Assembly: GCA_002687905.1 (NCBI GenBank) | Contig: NZBM01000009.1 | Coordinates: 1 to 52,728 of the forward strand | DNA from: a bacterium | GTDB lineage: Bacteria; Patescibacteriota; Minisyncoccia; Phycocordibacterales; JABMNX01 | Length of the DNA: 52,728 nucleotides | Reading direction: 5' to 3' | Shown here: piece by piece, positions 14,530 to 23,600 of the stretch | Layout: every line of letters begins with the position of its first letter | How positions within the stretch are numbered: the first letter of the stretch is position 1 | Made by a program: the position numbers and the translations under genes | Notes under the pieces: generated by a model | Seen by the model: the letters and a program-made list of their open reading frames with translations, nothing else | Database searches by the model: none | Told to the model about the DNA's origin: nothing

Positions 14530-15894
14530 TCACGCGACTGAGACGATGTCGTCATTTCCCCGCCGAACATCGAAACGACCAGGTTCGTCGTCCGTGTGTA
14601 CGACAAGATTGAAATCGCTGAATTGCTGACGAAGCTCCTCCGCGATTCCGTGCGCAACGATCTGTAGTGTTGGATGTACTCTGCTTGACGCCCTCAACTC
14701 GACCAAGTAGACGAGAGCATGCAGACCCCCCACCAGACGATTAGGGAGACGATAGCCCATCGGAACGAAGTACTGTTTTTCTTCGGACGATACATCAAAA
14801 GAAGAGGTGGTCCTCGCATACTTCCGAAGGAACTCCTGTACTTTGTCCCGCAGACTTTCGGGCATCTGATTGAGATACCACGGCTCAAAGCCGTGAGTAT
14901 CCGTTACGAGCGGCATTCTCTGGAGCACAGCTCGATGTCGCTGAACATCACGGAACGATCCGAAGTCGAGCGGAAATTCACAGCGGACCAAACCACATTC
15001 CCCAATTTGCCTGGGCAGCTCGGTCATTTGTGGGCGTGCAGGGAGAAAGCTCCGGTATTCCCAAAGAAGCCCGCGGTCTACTCCATCCGAGTTAACGGAG
15101 AGAGGTGGCAAGTCTGCGAGGAGAGAGGAAAGCAGGTAACCATCTCTCATCCACCAAGCATTGTAGCCTTCGGTCGCATCGTAGCGCTTGTGACCAAAGG
15201 AATTTGGGCACGCCACTGACGCAGCTTCCTCGATTGCCTTAGCGATATCGCGCACTTCCGCAAGAGGGTGATGCCGAAGAAGCATCAGTTTATCGGCCAC
15301 CTGCCTGAGATTTGATATCCAGGCAAGGTTGGTGTTTGCGCCCGACGGTAAAAGCGAGCGTGCGATGTCAAAGGCCCTTGCCTTGATGGCCTTTTCGTAC
15401 ACGGCTTCTTTTTCGCTCTCATCGCGGGGATGTTTTCGCGCAAGTTCAGGCACGAGAACTTCAAGCACCTCAAGGTAAAGCGCCCGCAATGCCTCAAGCA
15501 CCTCACTCGCGCTTCTGTGTTTGATCGGAGATCTGAACACCTGCTTGGAGAAGTTGATGTATCTTGTTGAGGACTCTTGGCCGGAATAGAGTGGCCAGTC
15601 TTGCACCGCTTTTGCGGCAAGCATAGATACGCCCTCGATGAAGATGATGATGGTTCCACAATCGCCAATTGACTTGTGGTTGTAGCCAACATAGTACGTT
15701 GACATGAAACCCTTGGCACCGCGCTCTGCGAGAGCCTTAAGGTGCTCAAAGATTCCACCGACAGAGCGTGAATGAAGAGCCTGCAGCATTGCTTGCGCTT
15801 CAGGTGGTATAACGGCACCTGTGTCGAGCACTACCACCTTACCTCCTTCAACAAGAGGTATCGTTACGTGATTAAGGTTGTCTAATGACGGCAT
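14530..15894 (-). CDS. thyX: Flavin-dependent thymidylate synthase, fused double-domain ThyX
   Basis: This 454-residue protein is about twice the usual ThyX length. The N-terminal half has GYNHKSIGDCGT and QESSTRYINFS (the dUMP-binding Ser-x-Arg-Tyr part), but the place of the RHR motif reads VQDWPLY. The C-terminal half has FRDVQRHRAV (the RHR flavin motif) but no QSxRY part. The two halves therefore look complementary, like a fused dimer. ThyX makes dTMP from dUMP with methylene-tetrahydrofolate and FADH2. AAAGGAG lies 7 bases before the ATG. The gene is GC-richer than its neighbours, suggesting transfer. The family call rests on motif reading. Confidence 0.85.
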   Translation of the reverse strand: MPSLDNLNHVTIPLVEGGKVVVLDTGAVIPPEAQAMLQALHSRSVGGIFEHLKALAERGAKGFMSTYYVGYNHKSIGDCGTIIIFIEGVSMLAAKAVQDWPLYSGQESSTRYINFSKQVFRSPIKHRSASEVLEALRALYLEVLEVLVPELARKHPRDESEKEAVYEKAIKARAFDIARSLLPSGANTNLAWISNLRQVADKLMLLRHHPLAEVRDIAKAIEEAASVACPNSFGHKRYDATEGYNAWWMRDGYLLSSLLADLPPLSVNSDGVDRGLLWEYRSFLPARPQMTELPRQIGECGLVRCEFPLDFGSFRDVQRHRAVLQRMPLVTDTHGFEPWYLNQMPESLRDKVQEFLRKYARTTSSFDVSSEEKQYFVPMGYRLPNRLVGGLHALVYLVELRASSRVHPTLQIVAHGIAEELRQQFSDFNLVVHTDDEPGRFDVRRGNDDIVSVA

Positions 15895-16136
15895 GGTCTA
15901 CTCCTTTGTGCCATTCCGTGTTCTCTGATCGCAAGTTTATGTTCTTATGTTTGAAGTGTAAATATGGACTGGGCACATTTACTGTGGCGCATCTCTTAAA
16001 TTCATCTGTGTTTTGAATAAAGAGCAGTCTAAAGCATTTGACTTTTTCTTTTTGTGTCCCAAAGTTCGTGATTTTATGAAAAGATAGACTAGTTGTGGTA
16101 CATATAATTAGCTTTCAGTTCTAAAAGGAGATGCCA
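15895..16136. promoter_or_regulatory. Divergent promoter region of thyX and dcd
   Basis: This AT-rich gap holds TATAAT (16103-16108) for the rightward gene, ahead of AAAAGGAG at 16123-16130. The leftward Shine-Dalgarno AAAGGAG is at about 15901-15907. No clear -35 box or gene is seen. Confidence 0.6.
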
Positions 16137-17243
16137 ATGGTTTTACCAAGACAGCACCTTCTGAGCATCGCTTTCGGTGAGAACCCTATGCTAATCGGGT
16201 TTGAGAGAAAACAGGTTCAGATTGTTTCAGTAGATCCGCGTCTTGGCGACAAAGTTCACGTCACCAAGTGCGCTGGACTGCCAATGGCCGGTGAAACTGT
16301 AGAAAAGCTTATCGAAAGAAATAAGCGCTACAAATTCACCATGAGGCCCCGCGAGACATACCCTCTTCACAAAGGGGTGTGTCACATTATCCCGCTTAAA
16401 GGAGAGCTCGCACTCAGTCCTGATTTTCGGGCAGTGTTTTCTCCCAAGAGTTCAACCGGTAGATGCGACGTGTTTGTTAGGGTTCTTACAAACGGGTGTC
16501 CGCACTACGACCGGACAACTTTCGGCTATCAGGGTCCAATGTATCTTGAGGTAGTCCCTCTCTCATTTGATATTGAGGTGGCAATGGGTCTTGAGCTGAC
16601 CCAGTTCAGGGTTCAAGGAGTCACGCGGAGGTCTCTTACAAGTGAGGAGATAGCGTGCCTTCATTCGAAGTTCGGTATTCTTCGGGACAAGGAGGGAGTT
16701 CCTCTTCCGAATGAATGCATCAGGCTCTCTGACGGCGATAGCAATGGTGGACTATACTATCACGTTGACTTGGACAGGGATATTGTTGGCTTTGAGGCCC
16801 GCAGGTCTGCTGTTGAGTCAATTAATCTCACCACGAAGGACTCTCACAACCCGGAGGATTTCTGGACGCCAATTCCGCGACCTTCTGGAGGGAAGTTGGT
16901 CCTTGTGCCCGGAGCCTTCTATCTTCTTGCAACTAAGGAAAGGACGTTCATCCCCCCAAGCGTGTGTGGGCAGATACTCCCATACGACATCAGCGCTGGG
17001 GAATTCCGCCCTCACTACGCCGGATTCTTTGACCCTGGCTTTGGTGGGGAAGGTGGAACCGTCGGTGTGCTTGAGGTCAGAAGCCGGGACATGCCTTTCT
17101 CGCTCACGCATGGGCAGATCGTCTGCAGGATGGACTTCGAGTGGGCAGACGAGACACCCGATCAACTATACAGTGGGCATTACACCGATCCACGTCCCTC
17201 ACTTTCGAAGCACTTTAGCCGTCGCCACAAAGTTTGGGATTAG
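16137..17243 (+). CDS. dcd: dCTP deaminase, double-domain type
   Basis: The 368-residue protein matches the long 2'-deoxycytidine triphosphate deaminases with two trimeric-dUTPase-like halves. The first has FSPKSSTGRCDVFVRVL with the Ser-Ser-x-Gly-Arg core; the second has HYAGFFDPGFGG. It deaminates dCTP to dUTP; some relatives also act as dUTPase. The Shine-Dalgarno AGGAG (16126-16130) fits ATG 16137 (6-base gap); ATG 16131 abuts it and is unlikely. It lies with thyX and tmk in a GC-richer thymidylate block. Confidence 0.9.
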   Translation: MVLPRQHLLSIAFGENPMLIGFERKQVQIVSVDPRLGDKVHVTKCAGLPMAGETVEKLIERNKRYKFTMRPRETYPLHKGVCHIIPLKGELALSPDFRAVFSPKSSTGRCDVFVRVLTNGCPHYDRTTFGYQGPMYLEVVPLSFDIEVAMGLELTQFRVQGVTRRSLTSEEIACLHSKFGILRDKEGVPLPNECIRLSDGDSNGGLYYHVDLDRDIVGFEARRSAVESINLTTKDSHNPEDFWTPIPRPSGGKLVLVPGAFYLLATKERTFIPPSVCGQILPYDISAGEFRPHYAGFFDPGFGGEGGTVGVLEVRSRDMPFSLTHGQIVCRMDFEWADETPDQLYSGHYTDPRPSLSKHFSRRHKVWD

Positions 17244-17254
17244 CGTTGCAAGTT

Positions 17255-17290
17255 CCCCGTCCAGCGAAGTCTGGACGGGGACACTTTTTT
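17255..17290 (+). terminator. Intrinsic terminator of dcd
   Basis: CCCCGTCCAG pairs with CTGGACGGGG around CGAAGT, then ACAC and a run of nine or more T. It is a textbook form. Confidence 0.9.
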
Positions 17291-17330
17291 TTTGATATAA
17301 CATCCGGAGACGAATCATAGGAGGCCGATG

Positions 17331-18023
17331 ATGGCTAATAGAAATTCCAGAAAAAATCTCCTCATCTGCCTTGAAGGGGGCGATGGGGCTGGCAAAGGAA
17401 CACAGGCAGATCTTCTTCTGGCGCGGCTCAGGGAAGTAGGTGCGGCGTCCTTGATGTCGTTTCCAGACTACAAAACTCCAAGTGGGGAGTTGGTCGGGGA
17501 ACTTCTCGCAGGGAAGCACTGGGATCTGAACGAAATGGACCCTCGCATGCTTTCAGCGTTCTACGCTCTAAACAGGGCTGGCGCAAAAGAGAAACTTCTA
17601 AACACGCTTTCTGAGGGGCACGTTATCCTCAATCGTTATGTCGGGAGCAACATGGCCTATCAAGTCTCAAGGGTTAGCGGCGAGCATGTCCAGGGGTTGC
17701 TTGAATTTCTTTACAGGCTTGAGTTTGGGGAGCTTGGCTTGCCTAAGCCAGACGTCGTTATATTTCTCGACGTCGAGCCCGAGATTTCCGCAGGGCAAGT
17801 TGGTGGCAAGGAAGTGCGTGACTATCTTGCCGGAACAGGACATACCGCTGATGTAAATGAGAGAGACACGAGCCTGCAGGCTCGTGTGTACGCAACACAC
17901 CAGACATTCGTTTCTCGGTACGAAAAATGGCATTCAGTACAGTGTCTCAAGGACCAAAGGATATTGCCTCCCGAGAAAATCCACGAGCTGGTCTGGGAGG
18001 TGGTGGAACCCCTTATTTCCTGA
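17331..18023 (+). CDS. tmk: Thymidylate kinase
   Basis: The roughly 230-residue P-loop kinase phosphorylates dTMP to dTDP. The Walker A motif LEGGDGAGKGTQ is near residue 14; FPDYKTPSGELVGELL binds dTMP; NRYVGSNMAYQ corresponds to the DR(Y/F) motif with Asn in place of Asp; DVVIFLDVEPE is the Walker B strand. AGGAGG at 17319-17324 fits ATG 17331 (6-base gap) better than ATG 17328. It has its own promoter-like TATAAC (17296-17301) and terminator. Function is probable but the altered DR motif is unusual. Confidence 0.9.
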   Translation: MANRNSRKNLLICLEGGDGAGKGTQADLLLARLREVGAASLMSFPDYKTPSGELVGELLAGKHWDLNEMDPRMLSAFYALNRAGAKEKLLNTLSEGHVILNRYVGSNMAYQVSRVSGEHVQGLLEFLYRLEFGELGLPKPDVVIFLDVEPEISAGQVGGKEVRDYLAGTGHTADVNERDTSLQARVYATHQTFVSRYEKWHSVQCLKDQRILPPEKIHELVWEVVEPLIS

Positions 18024-18035
18024 CTATCACCGATA

Positions 18036-18064
18036 CGACCCGCACAGCTTGTGCGGGTCGTTAG
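18036..18064 (+). terminator. Terminator of tmk
   Basis: CGACCCGCACA pairs perfectly with TGTGCGGGTCG around GCT, then TTAG. The T run is short. Confidence 0.8.
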
Positions 18065-18093
18065 CCTTTATAGCAAAGGTATAAGAGCTTATA

Positions 18094-18099
18094 TATACT
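18094..18099 (+). promoter_or_regulatory. -10 promoter of argS (TATACT)
   Basis: TATACT ends 7 bases before ATG 18106. No Shine-Dalgarno is present. Confidence 0.65.
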
Positions 18100-18105
18100 A
18101 GGGTA

Positions 18106-19809
18106 ATGATTGCTGAAGAGTTGGAGAAAAAAATTAGGGAAGCGCTGGATAAACTCAATATTTCTGTCGAGGAGATTTCTCTTGAACATCCTACCGAGCT
18201 TTCACACGGTGATTATTCTACAAACGCTGCACTCGTTGCAGCAAAAGAGTCAGGAAAGAATCCAAAAGAGTTGGCAGAAGAGATTGTAAAAAATATTGAG
18301 AGCGGAGAAAATATTTCGAAAGTTGAAGTTGCAGGACCGGGGTTTATAAATTTCTATTTATCAAATAAATTTTTTGCTGAAAGTATTAAAGAAATTTTAT
18401 CTTCTGGAGAAAATTGGGGAAGGAATAAAAGTCTTTCTGGCAAAAAAATTATCGTTGAGTACACCGATCCTAATCCTTTTAAGGAATTTCATATTGGGCA
18501 CTTAATGAGTAACGCCGTTGGTGAGAGTATTTCAAGGTTAATGGAGTTCTCGGGGGCCGTGGTTAAGCGCGCAAATTACGAGGGAGATGTAGGTCTTCAT
18601 GTAGCGAAAGCTGCTTGGGGACTTTCAAAGGCTGGTGGCGACACTTCAAGTATTAAAGCTTTGGGTGAGGCCTATGCAAATGGTGCCGCTTCTTACGAAG
18701 AAGACGAAAGCGCTAAAAAAGAAATTGATGAAATAAATAAAGTGATTTATGGAAGTTCTGATTCAGAGATAAATAAATTATATGAAAGTGGACGAACAAC
18801 TTCTCTTAAATATTTTGAGGAGATATACGGGAAATTAGGAACAAAGTTTGACTATTACTTTTTTGAAAGTGAAGTTGGAGATAAAGGAAAAGAGATAGTC
18901 GAAGAAAATAAAAATATATTTGAAGAGAGTGATGGTGCTGTAGTTTATAGGGGGGAAGAAGAAGGACTTCACACTAGAGTATTTATAAACTCCCAAGGCC
19001 TCCCTACATATGAAACAAAAGAGCTCGGGCTGGCATTTATAAAACGTGACGAGTGTCCTGTGCGGGAGAATTCTTGGGAAGAAGCAAAAAAGACAGAACC
19101 ATTTCCATACGATTTATCTTTTGTAATCACTGGAAATGAAATAGTTGGATATTTCAAAGTACTTTTATCGGCTCTTTCAAAAATTGCGCCGGAGCTTTCA
19201 GAAAAGACAGTGCATATTCCGCACGGAATGATGCGCCTCCAGACGGGTAAGATGTCATCGCGTACTGGAGATGTGATTACGGGCGAGGCCCTCTTAAATG
19301 AAGTCGAGGGTAGAGTAAAAGATAAGATGAAAGACAGCGGGGTTGAATTAAACGAAGAAACTTCAGAACAAGTTTCAGTTGGCGCTGTTAAATATTCTGT
19401 ACTTAGACAGTCATCTCACAAGGATATTATCTTTGATTTGGAAAAGTCACTTTCTTTTGAAGGAGATTCAGGACCATACCTTCAATACACAAACGCCCGG
19501 GCCCTTTCTGTTTTAGCTAAAAGCAATAAAGAGGAAAAAGTTTCTGATGATGTTGAAGCAAGTATCTTAGAGAAACTGCTTTATAGATTCCCCGAAGTTG
19601 TTGAGAGAGCTACGGAGCTAAATGAACCACATTACGTTACAACATACCTCACAGAGCTGGCTGGGGCATTTAATTCTTGGTACGGAAATGTGCATATTTT
19701 GGATGGGACAGAAGACGAGGGGCATAAATTAGCTCTTACTAGAGCCGTTTCAGAGACACTAAAAAATGGACTTTGGGTTCTTGGCATAAAAGCCCCAGAG
19801 AGAATGTAG
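18106..19809 (+). CDS. argS: Arginyl-tRNA synthetase
   Basis: The 567-residue class I synthetase charges tRNA-Arg. The N-terminal additional domain contains HGDYSTNAAL. The HIGH motif is FHIGHLMSN after DPNPFKEF, with NYEGDVGLHV next. The signature region near residue 380 is GMMRLQTGKMSSRTG. The C-terminal anticodon-binding domain ends LGIKAPERM, typical of ArgRS. Length is normal. It is transcribed alone from a -10 box just before the ATG. Confidence 0.97.
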   Translation: MIAEELEKKIREALDKLNISVEEISLEHPTELSHGDYSTNAALVAAKESGKNPKELAEEIVKNIESGENISKVEVAGPGFINFYLSNKFFAESIKEILSSGENWGRNKSLSGKKIIVEYTDPNPFKEFHIGHLMSNAVGESISRLMEFSGAVVKRANYEGDVGLHVAKAAWGLSKAGGDTSSIKALGEAYANGAASYEEDESAKKEIDEINKVIYGSSDSEINKLYESGRTTSLKYFEEIYGKLGTKFDYYFFESEVGDKGKEIVEENKNIFEESDGAVVYRGEEEGLHTRVFINSQGLPTYETKELGLAFIKRDECPVRENSWEEAKKTEPFPYDLSFVITGNEIVGYFKVLLSALSKIAPELSEKTVHIPHGMMRLQTGKMSSRTGDVITGEALLNEVEGRVKDKMKDSGVELNEETSEQVSVGAVKYSVLRQSSHKDIIFDLEKSLSFEGDSGPYLQYTNARALSVLAKSNKEEKVSDDVEASILEKLLYRFPEVVERATELNEPHYVTTYLTELAGAFNSWYGNVHILDGTEDEGHKLALTRAVSETLKNGLWVLGIKAPERM

Positions 19810-19897
19810 TTTTACACAATCTTTTATTTGCAAACCTTAAATCATAGGAGTAGGTTGGGGTTAAGCTGTTCTGCTCGGTCAATTGGAGGACTTTAAA

Positions 19898-20083
19898 ATG
19901 AGTAAGGAATCCAAGCAGTCGGCTGGGATTGGCGGCTCTTCCAGAGTGCGAGAGTCTGATTGCAGAGAGTACAGAAGATTTCAAGCACAGGAGGAGGAGA
20001 GGGTAAGGAGTTGTGCGGCAAGACGTACTCCGGTCCAAGTTCCCGAGAACAGAAGGGAAATGCCAAGCGCCCAGCTGCGCTGA
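19898..20083 (+). CDS. Small basic protein, unknown
   Basis: A 61-residue, Arg- and Ser-rich protein (for example RVRSCAARRT) without membrane helices. GGAGGA (19885-19890) lies 7 bases before the ATG, much stronger than at the neighbouring core genes, and the gene runs straight into its own terminator. I recognise no family. It may bind nucleic acid because of its charge, or not be a protein gene at all. It lies between argS and another orphan gene. Confidence 0.5.
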   Translation: MSKESKQSAGIGGSSRVRESDCREYRRFQAQEEERVRSCAARRTPVQVPENRREMPSAQLR

Positions 20084-20126
20084 AAGCCGAAACTGGCGCC
20101 ACACTTTGTGTGGCGCCACGGCTTTT
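20083..20126 (+). terminator. Nested terminator hairpin
   Basis: TGGCGCCACAC pairs with GTGTGGCGCCA around TTT, and an outer AAAGCCG pairs with CGGCTTT ending in TTTT. It begins within the stop region of the small gene. Confidence 0.85.
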
Positions 20127-20163
20127 ATATAAAGTCGTGTGTACCATGAACAGGTTTTATTTC

Positions 20164-20191
20164 TTGCTCATTAATTTTATTTCTGTATAGT
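20164..20191 (+). promoter_or_regulatory. Promoter of the orphan gene at 20225
   Basis: TTGCTC, a 16-base spacer and TATAGT. GGAGG at 20210-20214 follows in the leader. Confidence 0.5.
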
Positions 20192-20224
20192 TTTTGTGGT
20201 ATTGGAAGTGGAGGTTCAAGAACA

Positions 20225-20560
20225 ATGGACTGTTGTTTGTATTCAGACGCCAAAACCACAACAGAACTAATGGCAGACATAGCGAAGATTGGAGGTTTGC
20301 CAGTCAACTTGCGGGTTATGCGTGGGGAAAAGACAAGTCCGGGTGACCTTATGGCGGTAATTCGAAGTCATACGCAAGACTGTATGATTCGAGTTGTTGT
20401 CTGCTATGCGTCGCAGCTTGGCGAGGGTGGCTGTATTCGAATCCAAAGGGCAAGTTTGGAAGAGAGTACTTTAGAGGTTGATCCGGAAGTTGCTGAAGAG
20501 CATGCAAGAACTCTCACCACACTTCTTGGGCTTAATGAAGACGAGGTGAAATCGACCTAG
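20225..20560 (+). CDS. Orphan protein of 111 residues
   Basis: A soluble protein with an alternating helix/strand pattern and six cysteines (CC at the start, then DC, VC, GC). No family is recognised. GGAGG lies 10 bases before the ATG and a private terminator follows directly, so it is a one-gene transcription unit, like other small genes in the GC-richer parts of this window. Confidence 0.65.
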   Translation: MDCCLYSDAKTTTELMADIAKIGGLPVNLRVMRGEKTSPGDLMAVIRSHTQDCMIRVVVCYASQLGEGGCIRIQRASLEESTLEVDPEVAEEHARTLTTLLGLNEDEVKST

Positions 20561-20561
20561 T

Positions 20562-20598
20562 AACCCGGCGCGTATGCGCCGGGTTCTCGACTTTTTAA
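20562..20598 (+). terminator. Terminator of the orphan gene
   Basis: AACCCGGCGC pairs with GCGCCGGGTT around GTAT, starting one base after the stop codon. CTCGACTTTTT follows. Confidence 0.85.
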
Positions 20599-20611
20599 TA
20601 AGAGGCTAATC

Positions 20612-20620
20612 TGCTAGGAT
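20612..20620 (+). promoter_or_regulatory. Extended -10 promoter of ileS (TGCTAGGAT)
   Basis: TGC plus TAGGAT lies 15 bases before ATG 20635, giving a very short leader without a Shine-Dalgarno. Confidence 0.5.
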
Positions 20621-20634
20621 TGCTGATATTGCTT

Positions 20635-23600
20635 ATGGATAAGAAAGCGGAAAAAGAGGATTTAACAAAGAGTGAAACGGCTAAAAGAGAGGAAGAAGTC
20701 CTTAGTTTTTGGGATAAAAATAAGATTTTTGAGAAATCAGAAGAAAAGGATTCTCCAAAAGGAGAGTTCGTTTTTTATGACGGACCTCCGTTTGCAACAG
20801 GGCTTCCTCACTACGGACATATTCTTGCTGGGACAATTAAAGATGCAATTCCAAGATATAAGACAATGCGTGGATATAGCGTACGTAGACGTTGGGGTTG
20901 GGACTGTCATGGACTTCCACTTGAGGCAATTATAGAAAGTGAGCTTGGTATAAAAACTAAAAAAGATATTGAAGAGTTGGGAGTTGGAAAATTTAATAGT
21001 GCTGCGCGAGATGCAGTACTTCGCTATGCTGACGATTGGAAAAAGATTGTGCCAAGACTTGGTAGGTGGGTTGATATGGAGCGTGACTATAAGACGATGG
21101 ATGCTAATTATACGGAGAGTGTCTGGTGGGTATTTAATGAGCTTCACAAAAAAGGACTTGTATATAAAGGATACAAGGTTTTGTATTTGAGCCCACTTCT
21201 TGGAACCGAGCTTTCAAACTTTGAAGTATCACAAAATTATCAAGACATAGAAGACGTAGCTGTAACAGTAAAACTACCGCTTACGGACAAACCAAACACA
21301 TCAATTTTGGTTTGGACCACGACCGCTTGGACTTTGCCGGGAAATATGGCCGCCGCAGTCAATAAAGATTTTGATTACGTGAAGATAAAAATGCGTGATG
21401 AGTTCTTGGTTTTGGCAAAGGAGCGTTTAGATACTCTGGACGATGAATACGAAGTGGTAGATGAGTTTAAAGGAAGTGTACTTGTAGGAGAAAGCTACGA
21501 GCCACCTTTTGCATACTTTAAAGACAAGGAAATTGAAGGAAAAGAAAACGCTTGGAAAATTTATCATGCTCCGTATGTCACGCTTGAAGAGGGAACAGGA
21601 ATAGTTCATCTTGCACCAGCCTATGGTGCGGAAGACATGGAACTGGCGGAAGAAAGTAATGTGCCGGTGATCCACCATGTAAATAAAGATGGAACTTTTA
21701 AGGAGGAAGTGCGCGATTTCAGGGGAATGCAGGCAAAACCAAAAGGGGATCATCAGAGAACAGATGCACTAATTGCTGATAATTTAAAGGCCAGAGGGCT
21801 TTTGTTTAAAAAAGAGACCGTAATGCACTCCTATCCTCACTGCTGGCGGACTGACGCTCCTCTTCTTAACTACGCTATGGATTCATGGTTTGTGAGAGTT
21901 ATAGATTTTAAAGACAAGCTTGTTTCGGAAAACAATAAAGTTAAGTGGGTTCCAAAAGAGGTTGGTTCAGGAAGATTTGGGAATTGGCTTGAGAATGCTC
22001 GCGACTGGTCTGTAAGTAGAAGTAGATATTGGGGAGCCCCTCTTCCAGTTTGGCAAAATAAGAAAACCGGAGAGTATAAAGTTATTGGCTCGGTTGAGGA
22101 ACTAAAACGCTATACAAAGAAGAAAAATAATAATTATTTTGTAATGCGACACGGTGAGGCAGAGAGTAATGCAAAAAATATTTTAAGTTCAGATCCAAAG
22201 GACCCTGTTCATTTAACTGAAAATGGAAAAGAACAGGTAAAAAAAGCAGCAGAGTCACTTAAAGAGAAAAATATTTCAGTGATTTATCATTCACCCCTAC
22301 TTCGGGCAAAAGAAACAGCAGAATTAATTGCAAAAGAGATTGGTATATCAAAAGAAAAACTTGTTATAGATAAAAGGATTGCGGAAATGGACTTTGGAGA
22401 GTTTTCAGGGGGTCCTATACAAAAATATTATGACTTCTTTGCGTCTGTGAAGGATCAGTTTAATAAAAAAGTTCCTGGAGGAGAAAATTTAATGGAAGTT
22501 AAAAGAAGAAGTGGGGAATTCATATATGACATTGATTCAAAACACGAAAATGAGACGATCCTTGTGGTAACACATGATGATACGGCGTGGATGCTTGCTT
22601 CTGCTTGCGGATGTTTAGTGGGTGACAGGATTAGGGAGCTTGAGACTGATGGTCAATTTATTAAGATTGGAGAGATTCAGGAGACACACTTTGAACCGCT
22701 TCCGCATAATGAGAATTATGAACTAGATTTACACCGTCCTTACATAGATGAAATAGAATTAATTGACAGCGATGGAAGTAGATTAAAAAGGATTCCGGAT
22801 GTATTTGATTGTTGGTTTGAATCTGGCTCAATGCCTTACGGACAATTTCATTATCCATTTGAAAACACAAAAACTTTTGAGCCAAAAAGTGGCTTATTTA
22901 GAGGCTCTCGTGGATTTCCAGCCGATTTTATAGCTGAGAGTATTGATCAGACGAGAGGTTGGTTTTATTCACTAATTGTTCTTGGAGTTGGGCTTTTTGG
23001 AAAGAGTCCATACAAAAATGTAATTACAAACGGATTGGTATTGGCTGAAGACGGTAAAAAGATGAGCAAACGTTTACAGAATTACCCTGACCCGCTTTAT
23101 GTTGCTAATAAGTACGGCGCTGATTCCATGCGCTATTACTTACTCTCATCGTCGATTATGAGAGGAGAAGATTTAAATTTCTCTGAACGTGGTGTTGATG
23201 AGATTTTGAAGAAAGTTATATTGCGACTTTCAAACGTCCACTCTTTCTTTGCTCTTTATGATAAGGGGAATTCATCAAAACTTAATACGAAAGATGTCTT
23301 AGATAGATGGATTCTAACTAGATTAAATCAACTTATAAAAATTAGCACTGATGGGTTAGAAAACTATGAGATTGATAAGGCAACAAGACCAATTGCGGAT
23401 TTCATAGAGGATTTATCTGTTTGGTACTTGAGGCGCTCACGCGACAGATTCAAAGGTGATGATGAGGAAGATAAAAATGCAGCGCTTGGGATGACAAAAC
23501 ACGTTTTGTTTGAGCTATCAAAGACAATGGCGCCGTTTATGCCATTTTATTCTGAGCATCTGTATCAAAAACTGCGAGGAAAAAACGATCCGGAGAGTGT

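Noticed and set aside
14719-15219. A 166-codon frame on the + strand opposite thyX
   Set aside because: It is a shadow of the thyX gene, which has family motifs and a Shine-Dalgarno; the frame shows no domain.
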